64,000 nucleotides of DNA, taken from the NCBI GenBank assembly GCA_963755635.1, contig CAVWKS010000023.1, positions 1 to 64,000 of the forward strand. Reading direction: 5' to 3'. Positions 16,708-24,455 of the stretch are shown here, in pieces. A program made the translations under genes and the position numbers. Source of the stretch: AC-32 sp963755635 (GTDB lineage: Bacteria; Actinomycetota; Thermoleophilia; Gaiellales; Gaiellaceae). How positions within the stretch are numbered: the first letter of the stretch is position 1; the number at the start of each line of letters is the position of its first letter. A model generated the notes under the pieces. The model had not been told where the DNA came from. It was given only the letters and a program-made list of their open reading frames with translations, and ran no database searches.

Positions 16708-18195
16708 TCAGTCGGCGAAGTCGAGGAAGCCGGCGGCGAGCATCTGGCGGGTAAGGGCGACGCCGGTCTCGTGGTCGGCCTCGTCGCCGAGGGCCGCCAG
16801 CGCGCTCCTGACCGTGCTGGAGCCGTCGAGCTTGCGGATCAGCGTCGCCGTCGCGGCGTCCAGCTCCGCGGAGAAGGGCAGCCCGCGGTCGAGCCGGAGC
16901 GTGAGGCTCTCGGACTGCCAGCGGCCGTCGGCGAAGCGGCTCTCCTGGCCGACGACCGCGTCGTCGACGACACGCAACCGCTGGTCGAGCAAGGCATCGT
17001 CGTCCAGCTCCGCGAGCCGGTCGTGCGTCTCGAAGAGCCGTCTGACGTGCTCTCCGGCCGGACGAAGCGCGGCCTGCGGAAGCGCCTGTGGCACGAATCC
17101 CCCGTCCCGGCCGTCGCCGCGTTTCCGGAGGACGAGGCATGCGTAACCGATGTGCTCGATCCCGAGCCGGTGGTAGTAGTCGAGCCAGCGGTCGAGTGCG
17201 TCCGCGTACGCCTCGGGGCGGTCGAGCAGGTCCCGGTTCCAGAGGGCCGCCGTCTCGATCGGGTCGTCCGTCGAGGTGTGGAGCAGGAACGCGTCACAGC
17301 CGGCGCCCTCCAGCCAGGCGCGCGGCCGCTCCGCCGGGTCGTCGGGATCGAGCGCCCAGGCGACGAGCATCGAGGCGTAGCCGCCCGGCGCGAGGAGCAC
17401 AGGCGCGCCGCGGACGACGTGCTCGGAGACGGAGTCCCCGGCCATGCCGCTGTCACGGAACAGAAACGCGCTCTCCGGCGAGACGACGTAGGGCGGGTTC
17501 GCGACGACGAGGTCGAAGCGCTCGCCCTCGACCGGTTCGAAGAAGCTTCCGTGCCGGGTCTCGATGTTGCCGACGCCGTTCAGCGCCGCGTTGAACGCGG
17601 CGTAGCGAAGCGCTCGCTCGTTGACGTCCGTCGCGACGACGTGCTCGGCATGCGCGGCGAGCAGGATCGCCTGGATTCCGTTGCCGGTGCAGAGGTCGAG
17701 CGCGCGCTCGCCGGAACCGCGGACGGTGAGGTGCGCGAGCGCGACCGACGGGCGGTGCACGCCGGGGACGTGATCGGCATGGCCTTCCGCGACAGCCGCG
17801 TGATCCGATGCGATCAGCAGCTCGTCGTGCGGAACGATGCGCGCGGCGCCGTGGACGGCCTCTCCATCGTCGACGAGCAGGCCAGCTGTCCGGAGGCGCT
17901 CGCGAAGCGGTGCGTCGAGCAGCGCCTCGAGACGCGCGCGCGGGACAGGGACGCCGAGCAGGAAGAGCCGAACCAGGACGGCGAGCCCGTCGGAGTCGCC
18001 GAGCCGGCGAAGATAGGACGGCAGCTCCGGTGAGCGCGCGAGCAGCTGGTCGCCGGTCGCCAGGCGCTCCTGGATGCGAGGCGTCTCGTATCCGGTGAGC
18101 CGCAGCAGGCGCGCCAGCTCCGTCGCTGCCTCGGAGCTCTCTACGCGTGGGGGCTCCGGCCGCCTCGGCGGCGGAACGGCGCGGACCGGCTCCAC
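16708..18195 (-). CDS. Class I SAM-dependent methyltransferase (PrmC/HemK-like)
   Basis: Protein of 495 residues. The central part is a Rossmann methyltransferase with motif I LDLCTGNGIQA (about residue 170) and the amino-methylating motif VVANPPYV (about residue 235), which marks N-methylation of glutamine/adenine-type substrates. The N-terminal 150 residues form a separate helical/winged domain, and the C-terminal 130 residues a further helical domain. This three-part layout is common in actinobacterial PrmC-like proteins much longer than true PrmC (about 280 residues). The natural substrate is unknown. The gene begins 14 bases after the Hcp-like gene, so it may share its transcript. Confidence 0.8.
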   Translation of the reverse strand: MEPVRAVPPPRRPEPPRVESSEAATELARLLRLTGYETPRIQERLATGDQLLARSPELPSYLRRLGDSDGLAVLVRLFLLGVPVPRARLEALLDAPLRERLRTAGLLVDDGEAVHGAARIVPHDELLIASDHAAVAEGHADHVPGVHRPSVALAHLTVRGSGERALDLCTGNGIQAILLAAHAEHVVATDVNERALRYAAFNAALNGVGNIETRHGSFFEPVEGERFDLVVANPPYVVSPESAFLFRDSGMAGDSVSEHVVRGAPVLLAPGGYASMLVAWALDPDDPAERPRAWLEGAGCDAFLLHTSTDDPIETAALWNRDLLDRPEAYADALDRWLDYYHRLGIEHIGYACLVLRKRGDGRDGGFVPQALPQAALRPAGEHVRRLFETHDRLAELDDDALLDQRLRVVDDAVVGQESRFADGRWQSESLTLRLDRGLPFSAELDAATATLIRKLDGSSTVRSALAALGDEADHETGVALTRQMLAAGFLDFAD

Positions 18196-18209
18196 GCTCC
18201 GCGCTTTCG

Positions 18210-18695
18210 CTAGAGGGCTTTGTTCTGCTTGAGGTCGAAGCCGAAGTGGACCGGGGTCCCGAGCGACCCGTCCCGCTGTTGCGGCCGGTAATCGACCTCG
18301 ACCTTGGCGAAGGCGAACGACACCTGGTCGACCGGCACCAGGTCAGCCTGCTCGCTACCGCCGGTTTGGAACGAGCTGACGAGGACGTCGTAGAACTTGA
18401 AGGTCAGATACTCCTGCTGGTCCTTGCCCGCCTTGCGGCCGGTGAGGGTTGCTTCCTTGATGTGCTGACCCGTTGCGCACGCCCGCATCAGCCCGACGCT
18501 CGCCGTGTTCTGCTGCATCGTGAAGTGGAAGTCCTGCATCGCGACCTTGCCGGCACCGGCGCCGCCGCCGCGACCACCGGCAGCGTGCGTCTCGCCCCAG
18601 CTCCACGACTCGACGTCGATCTCGTCCTTGTGCTTGGCGTCGGTGCTCTCGCCCTTGATCCCGTCGAACTTGAGGAAGAAATCGACTGCTGCCAT
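18210..18695 (-). CDS. hcp-like: Hcp-like (type VI tube protein family) protein, orphan
   Basis: Protein of 161 residues with the Hcp fold signature: start AVDFFLKFDGIKGES, then EIDVESWSWGE, a middle DFHFTMQQNTAS, and LTFKFYDVLVSSFQ. Hcp monomers stack as hexameric rings to make the type VI secretion tube or carry effectors. No TssB/C, VgrG or ClpV gene is in the window, and type VI systems are not expected in an actinomycete. The protein is therefore an orphan Hcp or an Hcp-like carrier. The start is supported by a CGGGGGA ribosome site. It lies 112 bases downstream of a DUF2235 (Tle1-like) lipase gene on the same strand, the natural effector partner. Confidence 0.82.
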   Translation of the reverse strand: MAAVDFFLKFDGIKGESTDAKHKDEIDVESWSWGETHAAGGRGGGAGAGKVAMQDFHFTMQQNTASVGLMRACATGQHIKEATLTGRKAGKDQQEYLTFKFYDVLVSSFQTGGSEQADLVPVDQVSFAFAKVEVDYRPQQRDGSLGTPVHFGFDLKQNKAL

Positions 18696-18807
18696 CTCGT
18701 CCCCCGACCAGTCGATGGTTGTCGCCCGAGCGCGAAGCCTGGCCTCGGATTCTGCCAGATCGCACCGAGGGCACGCGTCTAGCCGCGAGGTTTCCAGGCG
18801 CAGCGGC

Positions 18808-19914
18808 CTATTGGCCGTCCTGCACCGGAGTGACTTTCAGGCCGGCGGCCAGCCGCTCGGTCAGCCCGGGCGGACGGTAGCTGCCGTCCGTGTCGTGACG
18901 CGTCGTGACGCTGGAGCCCACCGCACCGCCGTCCACTTCGGCGCCGTCATCTCCTGCAAGCCGGCGGTCGTAGGCCGGCTGTAGCCGGTAGAAGCGGGTG
19001 CGCGACTCGTGCAGCGTGGCGCTGTAGTCCGGTACGACCTGCCTCCCCGCTCTACGGGCCTCGGGGTCGAGGCCTGTCGGGGTCACCACCAGGTGGTCCG
19101 GCTTGAACGCGAGCCCACAGCCGCGAGCCTTCTCCGCCATCCACAAGAGCGGGATCTCCGAGAGCCCGGGGTCGCGGTAGCCACCACCGATGTCGCAGTG
19201 GACTCCGGCGAACCACACCTGCTCCAGCGTCTGACCCTGCGCATCGTCCTGCTTCTTCCAGATCGTCGGCCTGAACGGCTTGCGCCGCTCGTCAACGGCA
19301 ATCGCGTGGTAGGCGTTGAGCACATAGCGGCTCAGCGTGGTGTCGTGAAACGTCCACAGCCTGCTCAGTAGCGGCGGTCGGAAGCCGTCAATCGGGATGC
19401 CCAATGCGCCGACGGTGTCCCAAACGCCCACGAAATCGACGTAGATCTCCGAGTGCGAGTACGTGTGCCGGAAGAGCTCGGCCGCGATGCCGCTTGGCTC
19501 GCTGTCTTTGTCGGGGGCCCGATAGAGCGCGTACGCCTCTTTGATCCGATCCCGGTTTCCGGGCCGAAGGATGCCGCTGTTGCGCACGAGCCCGACGGTG
19601 CTCCGGGCGGTGAAGGCACCGCGGCTGAAGCCGAAGAAGTACAGCTTGTCTCCGGGCTCGTAGTTGTCGACCAGGAAGCGGTAGCACTCCTGGACGTTGC
19701 GCGAGAGACCGACGCCGAACGCGCCGCCGAGCAGCCGCTCACTGCGGCGCGTCCCGACGCCGGCCTGGTAGTACAGAAGTTGCTGGTTGCCGGCACTGTC
19801 CTCGTCTGCGAGCGCAAGCGAGATCTTGGCCACGTTCGTCGGAGCGGCAACGCCCTGATCAATATGGTCGGGGCGATTCCAGGTCCCATCGCAGCAGACG
19901 ATCAGATGCTTCAC
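18808..19914 (-). CDS. DUF2235 protein, Tle1-like phospholipase/hydrolase
   Basis: Alpha/beta-hydrolase-type protein of 368 residues. It opens with KHLIVCCDGTWNRP. It carries the nucleophile elbow GFSRGAFTAR (GxSxG, about residue 100) and the acid/His region FVGVWDTVGALG, the pattern of DUF2235 and of type VI lipase effectors of the Tle1 family. No signal peptide is visible. I take GTG 19914, ten bases after the aldo/keto reductase stop; the longer upstream frame is low-complexity Arg/Ser and unlikely. With the neighbouring Hcp-like gene it forms a putative carrier-effector pair. A housekeeping hydrolase role cannot be excluded, because DUF2235 also occurs outside secretion systems. Confidence 0.8.
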   Translation of the reverse strand: MKHLIVCCDGTWNRPDHIDQGVAAPTNVAKISLALADEDSAGNQQLLYYQAGVGTRRSERLLGGAFGVGLSRNVQECYRFLVDNYEPGDKLYFFGFSRGAFTARSTVGLVRNSGILRPGNRDRIKEAYALYRAPDKDSEPSGIAAELFRHTYSHSEIYVDFVGVWDTVGALGIPIDGFRPPLLSRLWTFHDTTLSRYVLNAYHAIAVDERRKPFRPTIWKKQDDAQGQTLEQVWFAGVHCDIGGGYRDPGLSEIPLLWMAEKARGCGLAFKPDHLVVTPTGLDPEARRAGRQVVPDYSATLHESRTRFYRLQPAYDRRLAGDDGAEVDGGAVGSSVTTRHDTDGSYRPPGLTERLAAGLKVTPVQDGQ

Positions 19915-19924
19915 GGCGGCCCCA

Positions 19925-20899
19925 CTAGATCGCGATGCCCGAGACCTCGTGCGGCACGTACGGCTCCTCGAGCCGTGTGATCTCCTCGTCACTGAGCGCG
20001 AGCTCTTCGGCGGCAAGCGCGTCGTCGACGTGCTCGGCTTTCGTCGCGCCGACGATCGGCGCGGTGACACCGGGCTTGTGCAGCAGCCAGGCAAGCGCAA
20101 CCTGCGCCATCGGCACGCCGCGCTCGGTCGCGACCTCCGAGACGCGGTCGACGACGGCGAAGTCGGTCTCGGGCGTGTAGAGGCTGTCCCCGAACGGGTC
20201 GCTCCGAGCGCGCGTCGTGAGCCGCTCTCCCTCGCGCGTCCGGGTTCCGGCCAGCAGCCCCCGGGCGAGCGGGCTCCACGGCAGGATCCCGACGCCCTGG
20301 TCGAGGCACTGCGGGATCATCTCCCGCTCCTCCTCGCGGTAGACGAGGTTGTAGTGGTTCTGCATCGAGACGAATCGGGTCGGCGCGACGCGCTGGGCCT
20401 TCGCGAACTGCCAGGCCCACATGCTGCTCGCGCCGATGTAGCGCGCCTTGCCCGCCTTCACGACGTCGTGCAGCGCCTCCATCGTCTCCTCGATCGGCGT
20501 CAGCGGATCCCAGCGATGGATCTGGTAGAGGTCGACGTAGTCGAGCTCGAGCCGCTCGAGCGACGCGTCGATCGAGGCGAGGATGTGCTTGCGCGAGAGC
20601 CCGCGCCCGTTCTCGCCCGGCATCGTCCGTCCGTGGACCTTCGTCGCGACGACGTACTCCTCGCGCATGCCGAAGAGCTTCTTCAGCAGGCTGCCGGTGA
20701 CGACCTCGCTCTGGCCGCCGTTGTAGACGTCGGCGGTGTCGAAGAAGGTGACGCCGCCCTCGACCGCGCGGCGGACGATCGGCTCGGCCGCGGCCTCGTC
20801 GAGCGCCCATTCCCGGCTCTCGTGCTTGCCGAAGCTCATCATCCCCAGGCAGAGGCGCGAGACGCGCAGCCCGGTCTGGCCGAGATTCAGGTAGTCCAT
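19925..20899 (-). CDS. Aldo/keto reductase
   Basis: NADPH-dependent (alpha/beta)8-barrel oxidoreductase of 324 residues. The catalytic Tyr is in FFDTADVYNGGQSE (Asp/Tyr of the tetrad), Lys in ATKVHG, and His in YQIHRWD. The C-terminus has the NADPH-binding stretch APIVGATKAEH. It resembles the bacterial YajO/GPR-like subgroup, which reduces aldehydes or sugar aldehydes, but the substrate is unknown. It is the first gene of a minus-strand run and lies ten bases upstream of the DUF2235 gene, so the two may be cotranscribed. Confidence 0.9.
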   Translation of the reverse strand: MDYLNLGQTGLRVSRLCLGMMSFGKHESREWALDEAAAEPIVRRAVEGGVTFFDTADVYNGGQSEVVTGSLLKKLFGMREEYVVATKVHGRTMPGENGRGLSRKHILASIDASLERLELDYVDLYQIHRWDPLTPIEETMEALHDVVKAGKARYIGASSMWAWQFAKAQRVAPTRFVSMQNHYNLVYREEEREMIPQCLDQGVGILPWSPLARGLLAGTRTREGERLTTRARSDPFGDSLYTPETDFAVVDRVSEVATERGVPMAQVALAWLLHKPGVTAPIVGATKAEHVDDALAAEELALSDEEITRLEEPYVPHEVSGIAI

Positions 20900-20984
20900 G
20901 CGCTCGGCCCTGACGTTACTCGCTCGAGGTCAGTCGGCGAGTGATAGGCCGGGCAGGGCCTGAACCTGGCTGCAAACGGGCGGC

Positions 20985-21131
20985 TGCTCGACCCTCCGCC
21001 TTGCAGGCCTTGGCGATCGCCGTGCGCAGGGCATCGGCGCCGGAGTCGGCGAACAAGCGCGCCTGCGGGTCGCGGAAGCGCCGGTGCGGCAGCGTCGCCT
21101 CGAGCGCCGCCGCCAGGGCGGGATCCACAGA
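20985..21131 (-). pseudogene. Fragment of tyrosine-recombinase catalytic domain
   Basis: About 48 codons on the minus strand align without gaps to the island integrase at 36025-37080. They read ALAAALEATLPHRR, then RDPQARLFADSGADALRTAI and AKACKAEG. The matching part of the intact protein is AEAIERTLPPRE, DRDPSSHLFAPSGADAIRTS and IAKACRAAG. By hand about 28 of 48 positions are identical. The catalytic HxxR and Tyr regions are missing, so this is a remnant of a related integrase. It lies 0.5 kb from tRNA-Lys, a plausible former integration target. Confidence 0.65.
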
Positions 21132-21152
21132 CGGCTCTACTAGGCTTTCCGC

Positions 21153-21617
21153 ATGAAGATCTTCAATCTCAACGCAGACGAGTGGGATCGCACGGAAGAG
21201 CGCGAGGGCTGGCGCTTCAAGGACGCCTGGGTCGGCGCGCACACCGACGCCGAGCTGATCGGCGCGAGCGTGTACGAGGTCGAGCCGGGCAACAAGCAGG
21301 GGCCATTTCACACCCACCACGCGAACGAGGAATGGGTGATCGTCCTCCGCGGCGAGCCGACGCTCCGCACGCACGAGGGCGAGCAGCAGCTGCGTGAGGG
21401 CGACGTCGTCGCGTTCCCGCGCGGCAAGGAGGGCGCGCACCAGATCCGCAACGACACGGACGCGCCCGTCCGCGTCCTCATGCTCTCCACGCTGATCGCG
21501 CCGGACATCGTCGAGTACCTCGACACGGGCAAGATCGGCGCGCGGAGCGTCGCCGGCGAGCGGATCATCTTCGCTCGCCCCGGGCCCGAGCTCGAATACT
21601 GGGAAGGCGAGGACTAA
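21153..21617 (+). CDS. Cupin-domain protein
   Basis: Small beta-barrel protein of 154 residues. Cupin motif 1 is recognisable as GPFHTHHANEEWVIVLRGE (the His and Glu metal ligands) and motif 2 as GDVVAFPRGKEGAHQIRN (the final His ligand). It probably binds a divalent metal. The reaction is not deducible, and single-domain cupins cover isomerases, dioxygenases and sensors. An AT-containing TACTAG precedes the ATG by only about ten bases, suggesting a leaderless or short-leader transcript. Confidence 0.85.
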   Translation: MKIFNLNADEWDRTEEREGWRFKDAWVGAHTDAELIGASVYEVEPGNKQGPFHTHHANEEWVIVLRGEPTLRTHEGEQQLREGDVVAFPRGKEGAHQIRNDTDAPVRVLMLSTLIAPDIVEYLDTGKIGARSVAGERIIFARPGPELEYWEGED

Positions 21618-21672
21618 AGCCACTTCCGGCGTACCATCACCGCGATGACCCGCAGCACGAGCGGAGTGCAGG

Positions 21673-21745
21673 TGGGCCGGGCAGGGATCGAACCTGCGAC
21701 CTTGGGATTAAAAGTCCCCTGCTCTACCAACTGAGCTACCGGCCC
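21673..21745 (-). tRNA. tRNA-Lys (anticodon TTT)
   Basis: On the minus strand the 73 bases fold as a cloverleaf: acceptor GGGCCGG paired with CCGGCCC, D-arm with AGCTCAGTTGGTAGAGC, an anticodon loop with TTT, and a T-arm containing GGTTCGATCC. The discriminator is A and the CCA end is not encoded. The first 16 bases of its 5' region recur at 22760-22775. Confidence 0.95.
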
Positions 21746-21746
21746 G
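21731..21746. repeat. 16-nt direct repeat, copy 1 (inside tRNA-Lys)
   Basis: CTGAGCTACCGGCCCG covers the 5' acceptor and D-stem region of tRNA-Lys. An identical copy lies at 22760-22775 just after the M19 dipeptidase, so the repeat brackets about 1 kb. Confidence 0.7.
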
Positions 21747-21773
21747 TGTGCGGTCAAGTCTAGGCTCCGCCCC

Positions 21774-22763
21774 GTGATCGTCGACGCTCACAACGACCTG
21801 CTGCTCGAGCTCGTCCTCTCTCGCGAGAAGGGCAAGTTCGGCGACCTCGTGCTGCGCCACGGCGACGAGAGGCTCTTCGACCGCTACTGGCTGCCGCGGC
21901 TCCAGGCCGGCGGCGTCGGCCTCCAGATCTGCCCGCTCTACGCGGCGGAGAAGCAGTACGCGCGCCCGAGCGAGCGGGCGCTGGCTCAGGAGGCAGAGTT
22001 TCGGCGGGCACTCGCGGAGAACGCAGAACGCGTCTGTCAGGTCACGATGCGCGACGAGCTCGACGACCCGCGTCTCCGGCTGATGCTCTCGCTGGAGGGC
22101 GTCGAGGCGCTCGAGGGTGACCCGGGCGCGTTCGAGGACTGGTGGGAGCGCGGAGTGCGCTCGGCGAGCTTGACCTGGAACTACCCGAACGAGTTCGCAG
22201 GGGGAATCGAGACGCCGGACCGGGGGCTGACGGACGCCGGCCGCACGCTCGTCCGCCGGTTCGCGGAGCTGGGAGTCCTTCTCGACCTCGCGCACGCGTC
22301 GGATCAGACCTGGCGCGACGTGATCGACGAGGAGGTTCCGTTCTCGGTGACGCACGCCGGCTGCCGCGCGGTCCTCGACCACCCGCGGAACCTCGCCGAG
22401 TGGCAGCTCGAGGCGCTCGCGGAACGCGGCGGCGTCCTCGGGATGATGGCGCTCAAGTTCGTCGTCGATCCCGACGCGCCGACGATCGCGCGCTGGATCG
22501 ACCACTTCGACCACGCCGTCGCCGTGATGGGCATCGAGCACGTCGGGCTTGGGGCGGACTTCGTCGACCAGGTCGTCTCGCTCGATCTGCCCCAAGGCGT
22601 CCGCGAGGATGGCAAGGCCGGCCTCGGGCTCGAGGGCTTCACCGCCCCGGACGACTACCCCAACCTCGTCGAAGCGCTCTGCGAGCGCGGCTACGAGGGC
22701 GACGGGCTCGAGGCGATCATGAGCGGGAACTGGCTGCGGGTCCTTTCCGAGACACTGCCCTGA
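21774..22763 (+). CDS. Membrane-dipeptidase family (peptidase M19) protein
   Basis: Zinc dipeptidase of the M19 (renal dipeptidase) family, 329 residues. The first metal-binding motif is DAHND at residues 4-8. The bridging Glu is in MLSLEGVEAL (about residue 108), and the His ligands are in LDLAHASD and VTHAGCRA. GTG 21774 is the only sensible start, 28 bases downstream of tRNA-Lys. No signal peptide is visible, so it is probably cytoplasmic and acts on dipeptides or D-amino-acid dipeptides. The gene is bracketed by a 16-nt repeat derived from tRNA-Lys. Confidence 0.9.
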   Translation: MIVDAHNDLLLELVLSREKGKFGDLVLRHGDERLFDRYWLPRLQAGGVGLQICPLYAAEKQYARPSERALAQEAEFRRALAENAERVCQVTMRDELDDPRLRLMLSLEGVEALEGDPGAFEDWWERGVRSASLTWNYPNEFAGGIETPDRGLTDAGRTLVRRFAELGVLLDLAHASDQTWRDVIDEEVPFSVTHAGCRAVLDHPRNLAEWQLEALAERGGVLGMMALKFVVDPDAPTIARWIDHFDHAVAVMGIEHVGLGADFVDQVVSLDLPQGVREDGKAGLGLEGFTAPDDYPNLVEALCERGYEGDGLEAIMSGNWLRVLSETLP

Positions 22764-22775
22764 GCTACCGGCCCG
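22760..22775. repeat. 16-nt direct repeat, copy 2 (tRNA-Lys 5' fragment)
   Basis: Identical to 21731-21746 within tRNA-Lys. It overlaps the last codon and stop of the dipeptidase gene. It may be a footprint of an integration or recombination event at the tRNA, or a chance match. Confidence 0.6.
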
Positions 22776-22797
22776 ATTTGGGTAAGGGTACGTCCTC

Positions 22798-23226
22798 ATG
22801 TTGCGGGTCGAGCTCACGATCGAGATTGCGCGGACGCCCGAGGACGTCTTCGGCTGCCTCACGGACCCCGAGCAGCTGCCGCGCTGGCAGAAATCGCTTC
22901 GCGAGGCGCGCGTGGACGGGCCGTTCCGGGAAGGGACGCGGATCGTCGAGCAGCGCTCGCTCTTCGGGCACAAGGGGGAGACCGAGCTCGAGGTGACCGC
23001 GTTCGAGCCGGCGCGGAGGCTCACGCTCCAGACGCTCAGGGGCCCGGTCGAGCTCGAGATCGACCACCGGCTGGAACCGAGCGGCGACGGCGGCACGAGT
23101 CTGCACGTCACTGCCGCAGGCCGCCCGAAGGGTGCGTTACGGTTGGCAGGTCCCGCCGTCGAAGCCGCCGCGCGTCAGGAGCTGAAGCGCGATTTCGACC
23201 GCCTGAAGGCGCTGCTCGAGGAATAA
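22798..23226 (+). CDS. SRPBCC-family (START-like) protein
   Basis: Small helix-grip protein of 142 residues. The opening VELTIEIARTPEDVFGCLTD and the later TELEVTAFEPARRLTLQT match the polyketide-cyclase/SRPBCC pattern, a hydrophobic ligand pocket under a long C-terminal helix. No catalytic residues are defined for such proteins, so ligand and role are unknown. The ATG follows the dipeptidase by 34 bases. Confidence 0.8.
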   Translation: MLRVELTIEIARTPEDVFGCLTDPEQLPRWQKSLREARVDGPFREGTRIVEQRSLFGHKGETELEVTAFEPARRLTLQTLRGPVELEIDHRLEPSGDGGTSLHVTAAGRPKGALRLAGPAVEAAARQELKRDFDRLKALLEE

Positions 23227-23316
23227 GGCAGAGCCCCCGGGCGTTTGAAGATGTGCGCGGGTTTGCGTGCATTTGCAACCCCGGCGACGTATCTCCAAGG
23301 AAGGAAGTGAGTAGAA

Positions 23317-24367
23317 CTGAGCACGATCGAATACGAAGCACCGGTCCAGGCCGTCCTCGAGGAGGCTGAGGAGCAGGGCACGATCGAGGAGAGCGCCCTC
23401 GAGGCGTTCGCACTCGAGCACGAGCTCGAAGAGGACGAGCTCGCAGCCCTGCGCGCCGAGCTCGAGTCGCGTGAGGTCGAGATCCTCGCGCCGGTCGCCC
23501 CTGCCCGCCCGGAGCAGAGCCATCAGCACGTCGTTTCGGGCTCGACGGACGCGCTGACGCTGCTGATGCAGAGCGCCGGCCGTTACCCGCTGCTTACCGC
23601 GGCGGAAGAGGTCGCGCTCGCGAAGCGGATCGAGCGCGGCGACCGCAGAGGCCAAGGAGCGGATGATCAACTCGAACCTGCGCCTGGTGATCTCGATCGC
23701 CAAGCGCTACCAGAACCGGAACCTGCCTCTGCTCGACCTCTTCCAGGAGGGCGTGATCGGGCTGAACCGCGCGGTCGAGAAGTTCGACTGGCGGCGCGGT
23801 TACAAGTTCTCGACCTACGCCACCTGGTGGATCCGGCAGGCGTGCCAGCGCGCGGTCTCGGGCCAGTCGGCCACGATCCGCGTGCCGACGCACGTGCACG
23901 AGCGGCGGGTCAAGCTCGCCGGCGCCGCGGCCCGGCTCGAGGCGACGCTCGGCCGCGACCCGACTCGCGAGGAGCTGGCGGAGGCGACGGGCCTCTCGCT
24001 GCAGCATGTCGACGAGGCGCTCGACGCTGCCGAGGCGCCGGTCTCGCTGAACCGAGCGATCGGCTCCGACGAGGACGGCGAGCTGGGCGACCTGTTCGCC
24101 GACCCATCGGCTCCGGACCCGGCCGAGGAGGCCGCGGAGACGCTGCGCCGACGGTCGGTGCGGCAGGCGGTCGCGACCCTGCCGGAGCGCGAGCGCCGCA
24201 TCATGGAGCTCCGCTTCGGCTTCGACAGCGAGCCCACCTCGCTCGAGCAGATCGGGCGTGAGCTCGGCATCACGCGCGAGCGCGTGCGCCAGCTCGAGGC
24301 GGAGGCACTCCGCCGCCTGGCCGGCAAGCTGGACGGCCTCGTCGAGGACGAGGCCGAAGCCGCCTGA
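23317..24367 (+). CDS. rpoD/sigA-like: Primary-type RNA polymerase sigma-70 factor, frameshifted
   Basis: Sigma-70 of about 349 residues once one extra base at 23643-23644 (GACCGCAGAG) is removed. The order is an acidic N-terminal region, region 1.2 (DALTLLMQSAGRYPLLTAAE), regions 2.1-2.4 (NLRLVISIAKRYQNR, DLFQEGVIGLNRAVEKFD, YKFSTYATWWIRQA), region 3, then region 4 with the HTH SLEQIGRELGITRERVRQLE. As written the frame breaks just before region 2, destroying the protein. For a primary sigma factor this is almost certainly an assembly error. The only start fitting the frame is CTG 23317 after AAGGAAGG; a stop (23308-23310) precedes it. It could also be a group 2 sigma. Confidence 0.85.
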
Positions 24368-24402
24368 CGCCTAATTCGCCTGCCGGCGTCACGGAAGCAC
24401 AG

Positions 24403-24436
24403 ACGCAGAGTCTCAGGGGAACCTGAGGCTCTGCGT
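24403..24436. terminator. Strong hairpin terminator after the sigma gene
   Basis: ACGCAGAG-t-CTCAGG, loop GGAA, then CCTGAG-g-CTCTGCGT: 14 paired bases with one mismatch, between the convergent sigma factor and aminopeptidase genes. It can serve both strands. Confidence 0.8.
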
Positions 24437-24455
24437 TCGACTTCCTCCGGCGTGG

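Noticed and set aside
18210..18695. A type VI secretion system
   Set aside because: Only an Hcp-like protein and a possible effector are present; no sheath, baseplate, VgrG or ATPase genes in the window.
23245..23273. Possible promoter TTGAAG-17-TGCATT before the sigma gene
   Set aside because: The -10 is poor and the transcript start cannot be decided; not listed as a feature.
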